Assembly (NCBI RefSeq): GCF_036320965.1
Contig: NC_092239.1
Location: 5,898,320-5,962,319, forward strand
Source: Panulirus ornatus
Lineage: Eukaryota > Arthropoda > Malacostraca > Decapoda > Palinuridae
Reading direction: 5' to 3'
DNA length: 64,000 nt
The notes under the pieces were generated by a model. The model searched no databases and was not told the DNA's origin. It worked only from the letters and a program-made list of their open reading frames with translations. A program made the translations under genes and the position numbers. Below are positions 23,598-35,749 of this stretch, in pieces; positions within the stretch are counted from its first letter, which is position 1; each line of letters opens with the position of its first letter.

Positions 23598-23890
23598 CGT
23601 GGCCCCAGCCTCGTTGTGGCCAGTATGATGGGGGCCCCCAGCCTCGTTGTGGCCACTATGACGGTGGCCCTAGCCTCGTTGTGGCCAGTATGTCGGTGGC
23701 CCAACCATGCAGTGGCCAGTATGTCGTTGGCCATATCCCTGCTGTGGCCAGTGTGTCGATGGCCCAACCTTGCTATGGCCAGGTTATCGGTGGCCCCAGC
23801 CCTGCTGTGGGCAGTTTGTCGTTGACCCCAGCCCTACTGTGGCCAGTCTGTCGTTAGCCCAGGCCTGCTGTGGCCAGTATCCCGATGGAT
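23598..23890. repeat. minisatellite of about 30 bp
   Basis: About ten diverged copies of 'ggccagtatgtcggtggccc' plus a variable 'agccctgctgt'-type end. Confidence 0.88.
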
Positions 23891-24104
23891 CATGCAGTGT
23901 GAGGGGTTGTGAGGGTGTGTGTGTGTGGGTTATCATGTGGTGTGTGGGTTGTGAGGGTGCGATTGTGTGTGGGAGGATTGTAGAGGTCACGTGTGGGCAG
24001 AGTAAGAGGATCAGTAGCTGCCAGAGCATCAGTGGCGGGGGCTCGTGAGAATGTGTGGTTGTGAGGCATTAGATGTGTCGCTCCTGCACACCACCCTCGC
24101 TCAC

Positions 24105-24355
24105 ACCTGTCGTGCTGGTCCACGACGGCTCTCACCTGTCGTGCTGGGTCACCACCACCCTCACCTGTCTTGCTGGGTCACCACCACCCTCACCTGTCGT
24201 GCTGGGTCACCACCACCCTCACCTGTCGTGCTGGGTCACCACCACCCTCACCTGTCGTGCTGGGTCACCAGCACCCTCACTTGTCGTGCTGGGTCACCGC
24301 CACCCTCCCACACCTGTCGTGCTGGGTCACCACCACCCTCCCTCACGTGTCGCAC
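24105..24355. repeat. 29-bp minisatellite
   Basis: About eight copies of 'cacctgtcgtgctgggtcac' plus 'caccaccct'. The repeat includes a CACCTG E-box in most units. Confidence 0.93.
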
Positions 24356-24659
24356 CGGCCACCCACACACGTCAGGAGAGACAGGAGCAGCCTGGGGAGC
24401 GTAGAAGGGGGGGACTTGACTTCAGAGATATAGTCACTCGAGCACAGGAGGTGGTGGGTTTCTTGAGGCCTGTGGGACGCACGTATGACCCTAGGGGAGG
24501 TTTGGGGTTATGCAAGAGGGGTTTACGTGAGGCTGGTGGTGGTGGTGTGGGTGGGGTTGTGTGGCAGGGGACCGAGGTTGGGAGAGCTGCTCGTGTCACG
24601 TGGGACCTGAGGTTTGTGTGTTTGTCGTGGAGCGTTGAGGCCTGGCAAACAAACAAACA

Positions 24660-25220
24660 CTCCCCTTCATGATCTATTTACCTGTTGATAGATGATAAGG
24701 TGGTTGTGGTGTGGTCAAACAGGCCAGGCCAGGCCAGCCAGCCTCCACCATCATCCCTCACCAGCCACAGCCAACTGACGTCTAAACGGCACAAATACGA
24801 CCCCCGGGTATCAGAAGGGGACGGTGTAGAGATGATAACGACTGATAACGGTAGTAAACGTTGAAGCGGCGATAGCGAAAGGTTGGGGCTATGATAACCA
24901 TAGCGATATCTGTCATGGAACGTTACACTGACGTGATTTTCTTTTTTCTTTTTCATTTTCTTTCGTCCAGTAATCTCACACTGTTGGCCTAACCAATACT
25001 ATATGATATATTATGCCGTACTAAACATGCAGTTACCAGAATTTGAGTCGACCAGTATACACAAACACATGATAATCATAGGGTAGGTCTTCGTACGTAA
25101 ACACCTCTGTGTATAGATATATATGTGGTCAGTATATTCCGTGATGTAGCGAGCCACCGGTGCCTGCGTGCACGTGCGTGCAGCCACTGATTGTGGGATC
25201 ACCGTAATTATGAATGATCT
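24660..25220. other. non-coding stretch, no gene seen
   Basis: Unique-looking DNA with a short GGCCA repeat near 24722. No credible open frame. Confidence 0.5.
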
Positions 25221-25225
25221 CCCGG

Positions 25226-25226
<1 letters not shown>

Positions 25227-25267
<41 letters not shown>
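25227..25267. repeat. (TA)n microsatellite
   Basis: About 20 TA units directly abutting a reverse-oriented LINE tail. Confidence 0.96.
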
Positions 25268-25269
<2 letters not shown>

Positions 25270-25400
25270 TTTTCTTTCAAACTATTCGCCATTTCCCGCG
25301 TTAGCGAGGTAGCGTTAAGAACAGAGGACTGGGCCTTTGAGGGAATATCCTCACCTGGCCCCCTTCTCTGTTCCTTCTTTTGGAAGATTAAAAAAATATA
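25268..25400 (-). mobile_element. LINE 3'-tail fragment (RTE-like family)
   Basis: Plus-strand text 'tttcccgcgttagcgaggta' is the reverse complement of the conserved tail block. It is followed by 'aacagaggactgggcc' and 'ctggcccccttctctgttcc', so it reads toward the (TA)n array on its left, as a 3' end should. Confidence 0.68.
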
Positions 25401-25560
25401 TATATAATTTTTTTTGCGACGTTTCAACAGCTGGTATTGCAGTGCTGGAAGAATGGTGTCGATTAGAATTATTTTTTGAAACATGGATGAACAATGTTTA
25501 TTTCCATGACCGCTTCTCTGAGTTATCTGATTTGCATAGAGTATTTCAACTGGAACGATT

Positions 25561-25569
25561 ATATATATA

Positions 25570-25611
<42 letters not shown>
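25561..25611. repeat. (TA)n microsatellite
   Basis: About 25 units with one TTTA interruption. This is one of the two long TA arrays without a recognised retroelement beside them. Confidence 0.96.
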
Positions 25612-25614
<3 letters not shown>

Positions 25615-25765
25615 AGTGGGGTGTTACCGGACTCTGCCTGCTTGCGGTTGCACCTTCGTCTTCTGACGGAAGGTAAACGAAAAGGGAGTCGAGGTACTCC
25701 TCATTCCAAAGGAGGAGAACATCCTCCTTACCATGCTGCTGGGAGTAGCGCAGCCCTGAAGGCCC

Positions 25766-25767
<2 letters not shown>

Positions 25768-25799
<32 letters not shown>
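25768..25799. repeat. (GA)n microsatellite
   Basis: About 15 GA units with one interruption. Confidence 0.93.
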
Positions 25800-25919
25800 C
25801 GGGGGAGTGTCCTGGGTTATATAATGATAATGATACTAGATTAAAAAATATATATATATAGAGAGAGAAAGTTGGGAAGGCCTCGGCGTCAACTTGAAAT
25901 AAGGGGAAAGTTTTATTTT

Positions 25920-26895
25920 TTTTTCTAAAGTTGTGAAGGAGTGGGGTGTTGATAGTCAACGACTCCACCATGCCCAAGTTGCAGACGTGTGTGGTAAAGG
26001 TGGTCCCCAACTTCCCGATAAGATAAGCCAGGCAACAGAAAATGGCGGCTCGTATGTTCCAGCAACATGGAGGCGGCCAACACCTGGAAAAGTCCAAAAG
26101 AGGCTTGAGCTTAAACCCTGAGCGAAGTGGGAAAGACTGAGATGAAAAAAGAAACAAGATCCAGAAGTGTATTTGCTGACAAGTCTGAACGCCAGCAATT
26201 TTTCTTAGATACTGTTTGTTGCAACATCTCCAACGCTCCAAGGTCTTGTGAATGCTTGCTCTCTTTGCAATATAGATGAACGCTGCAAAGATTCTGCCAG
26301 CATAGCCACTTTATATTCAGAACGGGGTTAACCGTGTTAGTTATTTGTAAGATACTGGTGGAGACTAAACATCTGTGAGAGGAAGTTTGTTTGGCCAGGT
26401 TTGTTTAAAAACCCCCCCTCTGGTTCCAGAAGGGTAGGGACATATCGTTCACTGCTGGAGGAGGCTCCAGCTCCAGCTCCAGCTCCTACTACTGCTGCTG
26501 CTGCAGATCTGGGGCAAGTGTGAGGTATGCATGACGTACTGTGACGTTTACCTGCATGACTGAGGAAGGATGTGATCAGGAGGGACGTGTGGCGAGAGGC
26601 AAGCAAGTCCACGACATGGGGGAAGCTGCCGCGAGGACGGGGGTGTGACCCAGGAAGACGGAGGAAGGGAAGGCGTAAGAAGGAGGTGAGGGGGATCTCG
26701 TGAGGGAGGTGAGGGGGATCTCGTGAGGGTGGATGCCACAAGGACGGATCACATCAGACATCCAAGACTGATAAGGACGCTCGAGCCATTACGAGATCCC
26801 AGTAACCCAGTTCCTGTAGCTCTCAATCTTGTTTTACGGCCTTCGACCCGCTGGTTTATAGCTGCTCTTCTGCTCTCCCAAGTACTCCACCCTCT
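25920..26895. other. non-coding stretch, no gene seen
   Basis: Unique-looking DNA. A 205-codon minus frame (25624-26241) is mostly a poor-complexity translation across the GA and TA runs. A 22-bp direct duplication ('ggaggtgagggggatctcgt') lies at 26683-26726. Confidence 0.5.
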
Positions 26896-26896
26896 G

Positions 26897-26899
<3 letters not shown>

Positions 26900-26943
<44 letters not shown>
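26900..26943. repeat. (CT)n microsatellite
   Basis: About 22 CT units, followed by a CT-rich tail to 27060. Confidence 0.95.
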
Positions 26944-26945
<2 letters not shown>

Positions 26946-27574
26946 CTCTCTTGGTACTCTCATCTCTCTCTCTTTTTTTTTTCAAATCTCGTCATCTCCT
27001 CCAATCAACTTTCTCCCTCTCTTTCTGCCACTGCCTCTCTCCCAGCTCTCCCAGTGCCCTAGTTTCTCTCCCTGGCTCACTCTCCCTCCATCATCACCAC
27101 CACCCTCTCCCCACCCACCCAGCCACCTGCCTCCTCACCCGTGACTGTGAATAAAGGAGCCAGAAGGTGTTGTTGGAGTGTGTTATCAGGTGGCCCTGCC
27201 CTCTCCAAGTACCTGGGGCTGGGAGCTGCCGTCTCGCCGGCAGCTCCTACTGTTCCCATTCCGGAGTTGAAACTGAGAACCCGCTGTGCTGAAGGAGTCG
27301 CGGCGAGCCACCGTAGCCTACAGAAGAGTGGAAGGTGTTTATTGTAGCCGAGGTCGAGCGACGTCCGCTCGACGTCGACTCGAGTTGTAAGAAAGGGAAC
27401 TGTTAGTATAAGTGCTGAGGGATATACGAGGGGGGTAAAGGCTGATTGATCACTGTATTCTGATGTAGGGATTTTAATCGGGATGATGCGGGTTGAAAGA
27501 TGAAGGTGATGTGGAATTCCTGGACTGGAAAGTGAGGGGTGCGATACCTTTGATTGGGTTGATCTCTCTCTCTC

Positions 27575-27925
27575 GAACACGACCTCACTCCCTTTGAGCA
27601 CGTTGGTACCTCCCTTAGGCACGACTTTGAACCACACGTTACGACCCTAGCCGTAAGGTTGCCTGGCCTTTGACCTGAATTCTAGGTGGTCTGGTCAAAG
27701 ACTAGGGTCGTCGTCATGTCGTGTTCGATGGTCGTATCGTTGTGTTCAACGACCGCACCTCCGTGCTCAAAGGAGTTGTACCGTCGTACTCAAGGGTTGT
27801 ACCGTCGTGTTCAACGATCACACCGCCGTGCTCAAGGGTCGTACCGTCGTACTCAAGAGTTGTACCGTCGTGCTCAAGGGTCGTACCGTCGTACTCAAGA
27901 GTCGTACCGTCGTGCTCAAGAGGTG
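27575..27925. mobile_element. foldback-like element with DR1-like centre
   Basis: Short left arm (27575-27650, forward motifs). The centre has CTTTGACC (27668-27675) facing GGTCAAAG (27693-27700). The long right arm (27707-27920) has about nine reverse-orientation copies (GGTCGTACCGTCGTGCTCAA). The segment 27664-27676 reads AGGTCA-A-AGGCCA on the minus strand, a one-mismatch DR1 nuclear-receptor site. Arms are unequal, as in foldback elements. Confidence 0.7.
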
Positions 27926-28390
27926 GAGAGGACGAATGAGGGTATTGTCAGGATGCGGTGTTGCATCTGCTGCTACTGCGGCAGGAGGGAGGAATGGTTA
28001 AGTGGCTGTCCTGAAGTGTATGCAAGGCAGGTGTGATGATGAGTGTGTGCCGAATGGGAATAAGTAACTCGGGGGAACAAGTGGAGGAAAACTTTTAACA
28101 GGTCCTTGAGCATATGACAGACGCGGGGTGGTGCTACCTGAAGAATAAAGATAAGACAAAATGTAATGAAAAAAAAAGAGAAAGATAGAGAGGTAGAAAT
28201 TTGTGATTAAGGGGGGAAATAAGAGTTTGGAATGTAATGGAGAAGTTATGTAGATACTGTCTGGACCCCTGGTATGGAGGTACAAAAAAACTACAGGTGT
28301 GGCAAGGTGGAGATCCGGTACTCAGGTGTTCCACTAACACCTACGTGGGGCGTGGAGGAAGGTTAGCGTGTCACATGACTTGATAGAATA

Positions 28391-28702
28391 GTGTCATGCA
28401 CACAGAAGGGTCGGGAGGAGCGTTACTTACATAACCCTACCACCTCCTATATGAGGCTCCTGGAGAGCTTCCAGCCTGCGCTCCACGAGGCATCTTTTTT
28501 ACGGGGGCTGGAATGCCCTTTGACGTCGCTGTACTCCTTCCCGTCCACTGACGATGAAATAATAGCCTCGTCGAAGGTGACTGACTACCTGCTCGCGGTG
28601 TGGAGCGTTGAGTTCGGGGACACCGCCAGACAGTTGCACGTCGAAGGCCACAGTGTGTCCGACCCTGAAGTAAGATTCTCGCCGGGCATCATCATTATCT
28701 AG
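28391..28702 (+). CDS. hypothetical 103-codon open frame, doubtful
   Basis: This is the least repeat-like longer frame in the window. It has balanced composition, no tandem structure and no signal peptide or membrane segment, and it ends in four isoleucines. I recognise no domain. A sequence just downstream (28780-28830) is shared with the tandem array at 49000-49323, so the region may be an unrecognised transposon and not a gene. Confidence 0.15.
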   Translation: MSCTQKGREERYLHNPTTSYMRLLESFQPALHEASFLRGLECPLTSLYSFPSTDDEIIASSKVTDYLLAVWSVEFGDTARQLHVEGHSVSDPEVRFSPGIIII

Positions 28703-29284
28703 ACCTCATCCGGACCGTTCGGGAAGAACTAACTACCCGCGCCATCCCCGCTACCCCCACGTCACCTCCTGCCACTAGAGATCCCTCGTCCCCGAGTTGC
28801 ATGCAGTTCGGCACCACAGTCACATCGAGTCCATTCCTTCGTAGTTCGTAGTACAAGATCATCTTCCCCCCATCCTCCACCTCGACCATTGTGAACATCA
28901 ATAAACAGGGCATTACCACCCAGCTGTCTGTGTAAACACAAGTTTAACGCACCCACCTCTCTATAACCCCCACCATTTGTACTGTGTGTTTTTATCCTTG
29001 TACATTTCTTGAAGTCCCTGGCTGAAGTTAATTCAGGAAATGGCTAGTGATTATTATTGGTTGATGTCTGACGTTCACCCAACGTCTCACTTGGAAGTGC
29101 ACGGCACCATAAAGACGTCAGGTATCAGGTATGCGGTGGGAGGAACCATTGACAAGGAGAAGCCTCGACTGGTAATGCACTAAGGAAGGGATCGCTCGAG
29201 TGGTTTTGTGAGAACACATCTCCTGCTTACGCGTCCGCTGAGGGTGTGGAGCTTGGGGTGCGTCAGGGAGAAGGGGTATGTTTG

Positions 29285-29289
<5 letters not shown>

Positions 29290-29344
<55 letters not shown>
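29290..29344. repeat. (GT)n microsatellite
   Basis: About 28 GT units. Confidence 0.97.
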
Positions 29345-29347
<3 letters not shown>

Positions 29348-29409
29348 GAGGGAGGACTTCATTGCTTGAGGAACACGTCTGATGGTGTGGGAAAACCAAG
29401 TGTATGGCA

Positions 29410-29712
29410 AGAGGAATGCATCTGCTGAGTGCGTGAGAAAAGGAACACATCCGCTGAGTGCGTGGAGCCCTGAGTGCGTGAGGAGAGGAGCACAACTGCT
29501 GAGTGCGTGAGAAGAGGAGCCCATCTGGTTGAGTGCGTGGAGCCCTGAGTGCGTGAGGAGAGGAGCACATCGACTGAGTACATGGAGCCCTGAGCGCGTG
29601 AAGCCATGAGTGCGTGAGGAGAGGAGCACATCTACTGAGTACATGGAGCCCTGAGCGCGTGAAGCCATGAGTGCGTGAGGAGAGGAACACGTCTGCTGAG
29701 TGCGTGAAGAGT
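29410..29712. repeat. composite minisatellite
   Basis: Built from 'gagtgcgtgaggagaggagc' and 'tacatggagccctgagcgcg' modules in varying order, about seven rounds. It includes a perfect duplication of about 110 bp around 29560-29700. Confidence 0.88.
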
Positions 29713-30172
29713 TGAGTGCATTGCGAGGCATGAGGAACGCCGTCGTGGACTCGGGCCAGACGGAGCGGTCAGCGGAAAGGTTATCCTCAATATTGTATGC
29801 CGGGTCCTGGGAGGTCAGCTTGGGCTGGGAGGAGGAGGAGGAGGGAAGGGACGCAGGCGCAGTTAGGCGATGGGGGAGGAGGAGGAGGGGGAGGTGCGGC
29901 ACCACCCCACCACCATCCTCTCCTCCTCCCCACCCACTCGTCTCCCTCGACTCCCCAGATTATGATAATGAAATATGCAAATCAGAGGGAAACTGATTTC
30001 TTATCCATCTCCTCGTCAGGGAGCGACTGTCAGATATCGCGGGGCATTTTGCCTCCACCACGGCAATGGTGAGATCTTTTTCTCTTTTTTATTTTTTTGG
30101 TCGGGCGCGATCGACCTAATAGCTGAGCTCTGGTCAGTTTTAAATTTGCACTGCCTGATGATGATGATGATG

Positions 30173-30475
<303 letters not shown>

Positions 30476-30544
30476 TCATGGTCGTGATCCGAAGTTACGC
30501 GACGATGACGATGATGTGAACGACTTTTTTCACACACCCCCACC

Positions 30545-31020
30545 TCTCACCTTGAGCACGACGCGACGACCCTTGAGCACGACGACGTTACGACCACTCC
30601 CTCCTCTTCGAGCACCACCACCACCTTCCCCTTGAGCACGACGACGGTACGACCACCCCCTCCTCTTCGAACACCACCACCACCCTCCCCTTGAGCACGA
30701 CGACGGTACGACCACTCCCTCCTCTTCGAGCACCACCACCACCACCCTCCCCTTGAGCACGACGACGGTACGACCACCCCCTCCTCTTCGAGCACCACCA
30801 CCACCACCTTCCCCTTGAGCACGACGACGGTACGACCACTCCCTCCTCTTCGAACACCACCACCACCTTCCCCTTGAGCACGACGACGGTACGACCCCTC
30901 CCTCCTCTTCGAGCACCACCACCACCCTCCCCTTGAGCACGACGACGGTACGACCACCCCCTCCTCTTCGAGCACCACCACCACCTTCCCCTTGAGCACG
31001 ACGACGGTACGACCCCTCGC
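30545..31020 (+). mobile_element. foldback-type arm amplified as a 60-bp hybrid repeat
   Basis: About eight units. Each consists of the arm motif with a duplicated GAC (TGAGCACGACGACGGTACGA) joined to a CCTCCTCTTCGAGCACCACC-type spacer. After the array comes 'caggtcaaaagggagggcc', which may be a decayed centre, and 'cctgcacaagggtc' on the far side. Confidence 0.75.
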
Positions 31021-31196
31021 CCCGCCCTCCCCTGTCTCAGGTCAAAAGGGAGGGCCGGGGCCGGCTAGGTCATCCCAGCAAGAGCTTGTTGTCCTGCACA
31101 AGGGTCTCGGGCTCTTTCCACAATCCGTTTGGTTGCTCGCTCAACAGACGCATACCGCCGCGCCGTCGCACTTAACACACTTCCCTTCCCGCTGGC

Positions 31197-31198
<2 letters not shown>

Positions 31199-31230
<32 letters not shown>
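31199..31230. repeat. (AC)n microsatellite
   Basis: About 16 AC units. Confidence 0.95.
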
Positions 31231-31232
<2 letters not shown>

Positions 31233-31737
31233 ATAAAAACGTACATAGACAAGTATTATTTCCCTCCTTCAACGCCATAGAAGAATCGTGTCAGATGCAT
31301 TTTTCATTGTTCGTCTTGGATGTATATATTCATCATGTATGACTCATTGTGCCAGAAGAGAAACTGAATATATTAGTTCTTTCATTTCCTCCAGCGTAGC
31401 TAGCTAGCTGTGTCTCAGCCAACCCCCCTCCGCTCATCAGTGTTGCCAGGGCGCAAGGTACCGCCTCCTCCCTGGGGAAATACCACCGCAGGGAACCTGG
31501 CCTTGAAAAAGGGACTGGGAGAAAAAAAAATATATTCACGCTGTTTTTCCCAGTGTTTTGTTAGCTTCTGTGAGAACCGTCCTGGGATGCGTTGGGTAAA
31601 CGTGGCGTTTGTTTATGTTTAGTAGCGCTACAGTGGGGTGTGGGGAGGTGGTGAAGAAGAGGCGCGATTGATGCTGGGGAGAAGGGGGTGAGGAGGTTTG
31701 GTCGACGCTGGGATGCAGGGGGTGGGGTGAATAGGGC

Positions 31738-32170
31738 CGACTGACACTAGGAGGGGGAGGGAGGGATGTATGTGATGAGCTGACTGACACTGGGAGGGAG
31801 GTGCAGAGGGTCGACTGACTCTAGGAGGGGGTGTGGAGGGGCCAACTGACACTGGGAGGAAGGTGCAGAGAGCCGACCGACACTGGGAGGGGGCGTGGAG
31901 GGTCGACTGACACTGGGAGGGGGCGTGGAGGGTCGACTGACACTGGGAGGGGGCGTGGAGGGTCGACTGACACTGGGAGGGGGCGTGGAGGGTCGACTGA
32001 CACTGGGAGGGGGCGTGGAGGGTCCGACTGACACCGGGAGGGGGCGTGGAGGGTCCGACTGACACTGGGAGGGGGCGTGGAGGGTCGACTGACACTGGGA
32101 GGGGGCGTGGAGGGTCCGACTGACACTGGGAGGGGGCGTGGAGGGTCCGACTGACACAGGGAGAGATAGA
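31738..32170. repeat. 30-31 bp minisatellite
   Basis: About 13 copies of 'actgacactgggagggggcg' plus 'tggagggtcg'. Some copies carry GTCCG instead of GTCG, making 31 bp. The left copies (31738-31880) are diverged and the middle ones nearly identical. Confidence 0.94.
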
Positions 32171-32389
32171 TACGCAGGAAATGTGGAGGCTCAGATGGAG
32201 AGGTTGATAAGGTGGGGTTGTACCGGGTGGAACCAAGGGAGGCTAGCGAGCCAAGGTAGGCTACCTGGCTACAGGGAAAAGCTCTCTGACCGAGGGAGAA
32301 GGAGCGAGAGTGTGGTGAAAGGCAGGAGGAAGAGGAGGACATGGGACGTGGTGGAAACACAGAGGGAGGGAGTGTATCATGAGGTATGA

Positions 32390-32904
32390 GTACGTAGTGT
32401 TAGACCATCACGATGGTCCTCAGCTGCAGACCACATCAGGAAGGACATCGTCATCATCACCAACCGGGTCTTCTCGTGTCTTTGCCTCAAAGAGAGTTAC
32501 ACCGATATAGAGACGTGTCTGATATACAGCGAATATCACACTACATAATCAAAGGAATTAAGTGAGACATCCGTGAATAGATCTTGCTCCATAGTAGAGT
32601 TAGCTACAAGTCTTGAATACGGGAAGGACCACATTGTAATGCCAAAAGGAAAATAGTGAAAATGTCACGTGGATATGAGAGGATGTTGGCATGTGTGATT
32701 CCCAGCAGGTGTGTTCGGCCACTGTTGTGACATTGTCACCTGATGATTCCTCATGAGTTATGCCAGTGGTCGAGCCTCGTGATGTTCAGTGCATTGATAC
32801 GCAGGTCGTTCACTCAGGGGCCCTCTTGGTGTCGGTACTGACAGCTAGGTGTTGGGTTGTGCTGTTCATTCCTTGTTGGAGCTACTAAGTACAGATGGCG
32901 TGAT
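32390..32904. other. non-coding stretch, no gene seen
   Basis: Unique-looking sequence before the 16-bp satellite. No credible frame. Confidence 0.5.
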
Positions 32905-35002
32905 GGTACTGGTACAGGTGCGTACTGGTACAGGTGCGTACTGGTACAGGTGCGTACTGGTACAGGTGCGTACTGGTACAGGTGCGTACTGGTACAGGTG
33001 CGTACTGGTACAGGTGCGTACTGGTACAGGTGCGTACTGGTACAGGTGCGTACTGGTACAGGTGCGTACTGGTACAGGTGCGTACTGGTACAGGTGCGTA
33101 CTGGTACAGGTGCGTACTGGTACAGGTGCGTACTGGTACAGGTGCGTACTGGTACAGGTGCGTACTGGTACAGGTGCGTACTGGTACAGGTGCGTACTGG
33201 TACAGGTGCGTACTGGTACAGGTGCGTACTGGTACAGGTGCGTACTGGTACAGGTGCGTACTGGTACAGGTGCGTACTGGTACAGGTGCGTACTGGTACA
33301 GGTGCGTACTGGTACAGGTGCGTACTGGTACAGGTGCGTACTGGTACAGGTGCGTACTGGTACAGGTGCGTACTGGTACAGGTGCGTACTGGTACAGGTG
33401 CGTACTGGTACAGGTGCGTACTGGTACAGGTGCGTACTGGTACAGGTGCGTACTGGTACAGGTGCGTACTGGTACAGGTGCGTACTGGTACAGGTGCGTA
33501 CTGGTACAGGTGCGTACTGGTACAGGTGCGTACTGGTACAGGTGCGTACTGGTACAGGTGCGTACTGGTACAGGTGCGTACTGGTACAGGTGCGTACTGG
33601 TACAGGTGCGTACTGGTACAGGTGCGTACTGGTACAGGTGCGTACTGGTACAGGTGCGTACTGGTACAGGTGCGTACTGGTACAGGTGCGTACTGGTACA
33701 GGTGCGTACTGGTACAGGTGCGTACTGGTACAGGTGCGTACTGGTACAGGTGCGTACTGGTACAGGTGCGTACTGGTACAGGTGCGTACTGGTACAGGTG
33801 CGTACTGGTACAGGTGCGTACTGGTACAGGTGCGTACTGGTACAGGTGCGTACTGGTACAGGTGCGTACTGGTACAGGTGCGTACTGGTACAGGTGCGTA
33901 CTGGTACAGGTGCGTACTGGTACAGGTGCGTACTGGTACAGGTGCGTACTGGTACAGGTGCGTACTGGTACAGGTGCGTACTGGTACAGGTGCGTACTGG
34001 TACAGGTGCGTACTGGTACAGGTGCGTACTGGTACAGGTGCGTACTGGTACAGGTGCGTACTGGTACAGGTGCGTACTGGTACAGGTGCGTACTGGTACA
34101 GGTGCGTACTGGTACAGGTGCGTACTGGTACAGGTGCGTACTGGTACAGGTGCGTACTGGTACAGGTGCGTACTGGTACAGGTGCGTACTGGTACAGGTG
34201 CGTACTGGTACAGGTGCGTACTGGTACAGGTGCGTACTGGTACAGGTGCGTACTGGTACAGGTGCGTACTGGTACAGGTGCGTACTGGTACAGGTGCGTA
34301 CTGGTACAGGTGCGTACTGGTACAGGTGCGTACTGGTACAGGTGCGTACTGGTACAGGTGCGTACTGGTACAGGTGCGTACTGGTACAGGTGCGTACTGG
34401 TACAGGTGCGTACTGGTACAGGTGCGTACTGGTACAGGTGCGTACTGGTACAGGTGCGTACTGGTACAGGTGCGTACTGGTACAGGTGCGTACTGGTACA
34501 GGTGCGTACTGGTACAGGTGCGTACTGGTACAGGTGCGTACTGGTACAGGTGCGTACTGGTACAGGTGCGTACTGGTACAGGTGCGTACTGGTACAGGTG
34601 CGTACTGGTACAGGTGCGTACTGGTACAGGTGCGTACTGGTACAGGTGCGTACTGGTACAGGTGCGTACTGGTACAGGTGCGTACTGGTACAGGTGCGTA
34701 CTGGTACAGGTGCGTACTGGTACAGGTGCGTACTGGTACAGGTGCGTACTGGTACAGGTGCGTACTGGTACAGGTGCGTACTGGTACAGGTGCGTACTGG
34801 TACAGGTGCGTACTGGTACAGGTGCGTACTGGTACAGGTGCGTACTGGTACAGGTGCGTACTGGTACAGGTGCGTACTGGTACAGGTGCGTACTGGTACA
34901 GGTGCGTACTGGTACAGGTGCGTACTGGTACAGGTGCGTACTGGTACAGGTGCGTACTGGTACAGGTGCGTACTGGTACAGGTGCGTACTGGTACAGGTG
35001 CG
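32905..35002. repeat. 16-bp satellite, about 131 near-perfect copies
   Basis: Unit GGTACAGGTGCGTACT repeated for about 2.1 kb with essentially no sequence variation. Because 16 is not a multiple of three and the unit lacks stops in every phase, all three plus frames and at least one minus frame stay open for about 700 codons. These are artefacts and not genes. Each unit contains CAGGTG, an E-box. Confidence 0.99.
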
Positions 35003-35245
35003 CAGTGGTACAGGTGCGCACTGGTACTGATGCGTACTGCTACTGATACAAGTGCGTTACTGGTACTGATGCGTGCTGGTACTGGTACAGGTGCGTACCG
35101 GTACTGATGCGTACTGCTACTGGTACAGGTGCGTACTGGTACAGGTGCGTACTAGTACTGATGCGTGCTGGTACTGTTACAGGTGTGTTACTGGTACTGA
35201 TGCGTGCTGGTACTGGTACAGGTGCGTACAGTGGTACTGGTGACC
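35003..35245. repeat. degenerate right flank of the 16-bp satellite
   Basis: The same building blocks with substitutions (GGTACTGATGCGTGCTGG-type units) fade out toward 35245. The left edge is sharp by contrast. Confidence 0.93.
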
Positions 35246-35749
35246 ACAGGACAAGATAACACCTCCTCCTCTCCGTCCCCCACATCCTCAGCGCTCGTGT
35301 GGTTGTCGTCTGCTTTGACGTCAGCGAGTCGCCCGCGTTGGTGAGGGACGTCATGGCGGTCGCTTACTCACCAGATTCGAAGGACTGATAATTATTCAGT
35401 TTAAAGAAAAAAGTCGAGGCCTTAATTCTCTAATTACACTGAGAGACAAAGCGTTTCTTTGATGCATGTAGATGAAGGGTCGTATGGGTAGTAGGTGGGT
35501 GGAGGCAAGCACAGAATCCTACAGTGGGGACAAATACGTGGACATATGTGGGTGACAGGTGGGGACAATACGTGGACCTACGTGGGCTACAGGTGGGCTC
35601 AGGGACCACAGTGGGTTCTAGGCGGAGACAGTGATGTTTACCCCAGGCGAGTATTGTACAGGTGTGGGTGGCGTTGGGCACGTGAGGTTTACACAGGGTA
35701 TCAGAGTTAGGTTTAGGTATCAGATTTGTGATAACGGAGTATATTGACG

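Noticed and set aside
24105..24355. Possible regulatory E-box cluster
   Set aside because: CACCTG occurs only because the 29-bp minisatellite unit contains it. No independent evidence of function.
30545..31020. CRISPR-like evenly spaced repeats
   Set aside because: Spacers are themselves repeated and the DNA is clearly eukaryotic. This is a 60-bp hybrid satellite.
32814..35107. Four overlapping open frames of about 700-750 codons, on both strands
   Set aside because: They are translations of a perfect 16-bp repeat that lacks stops in those phases. There is no non-repeat coding part or domain.
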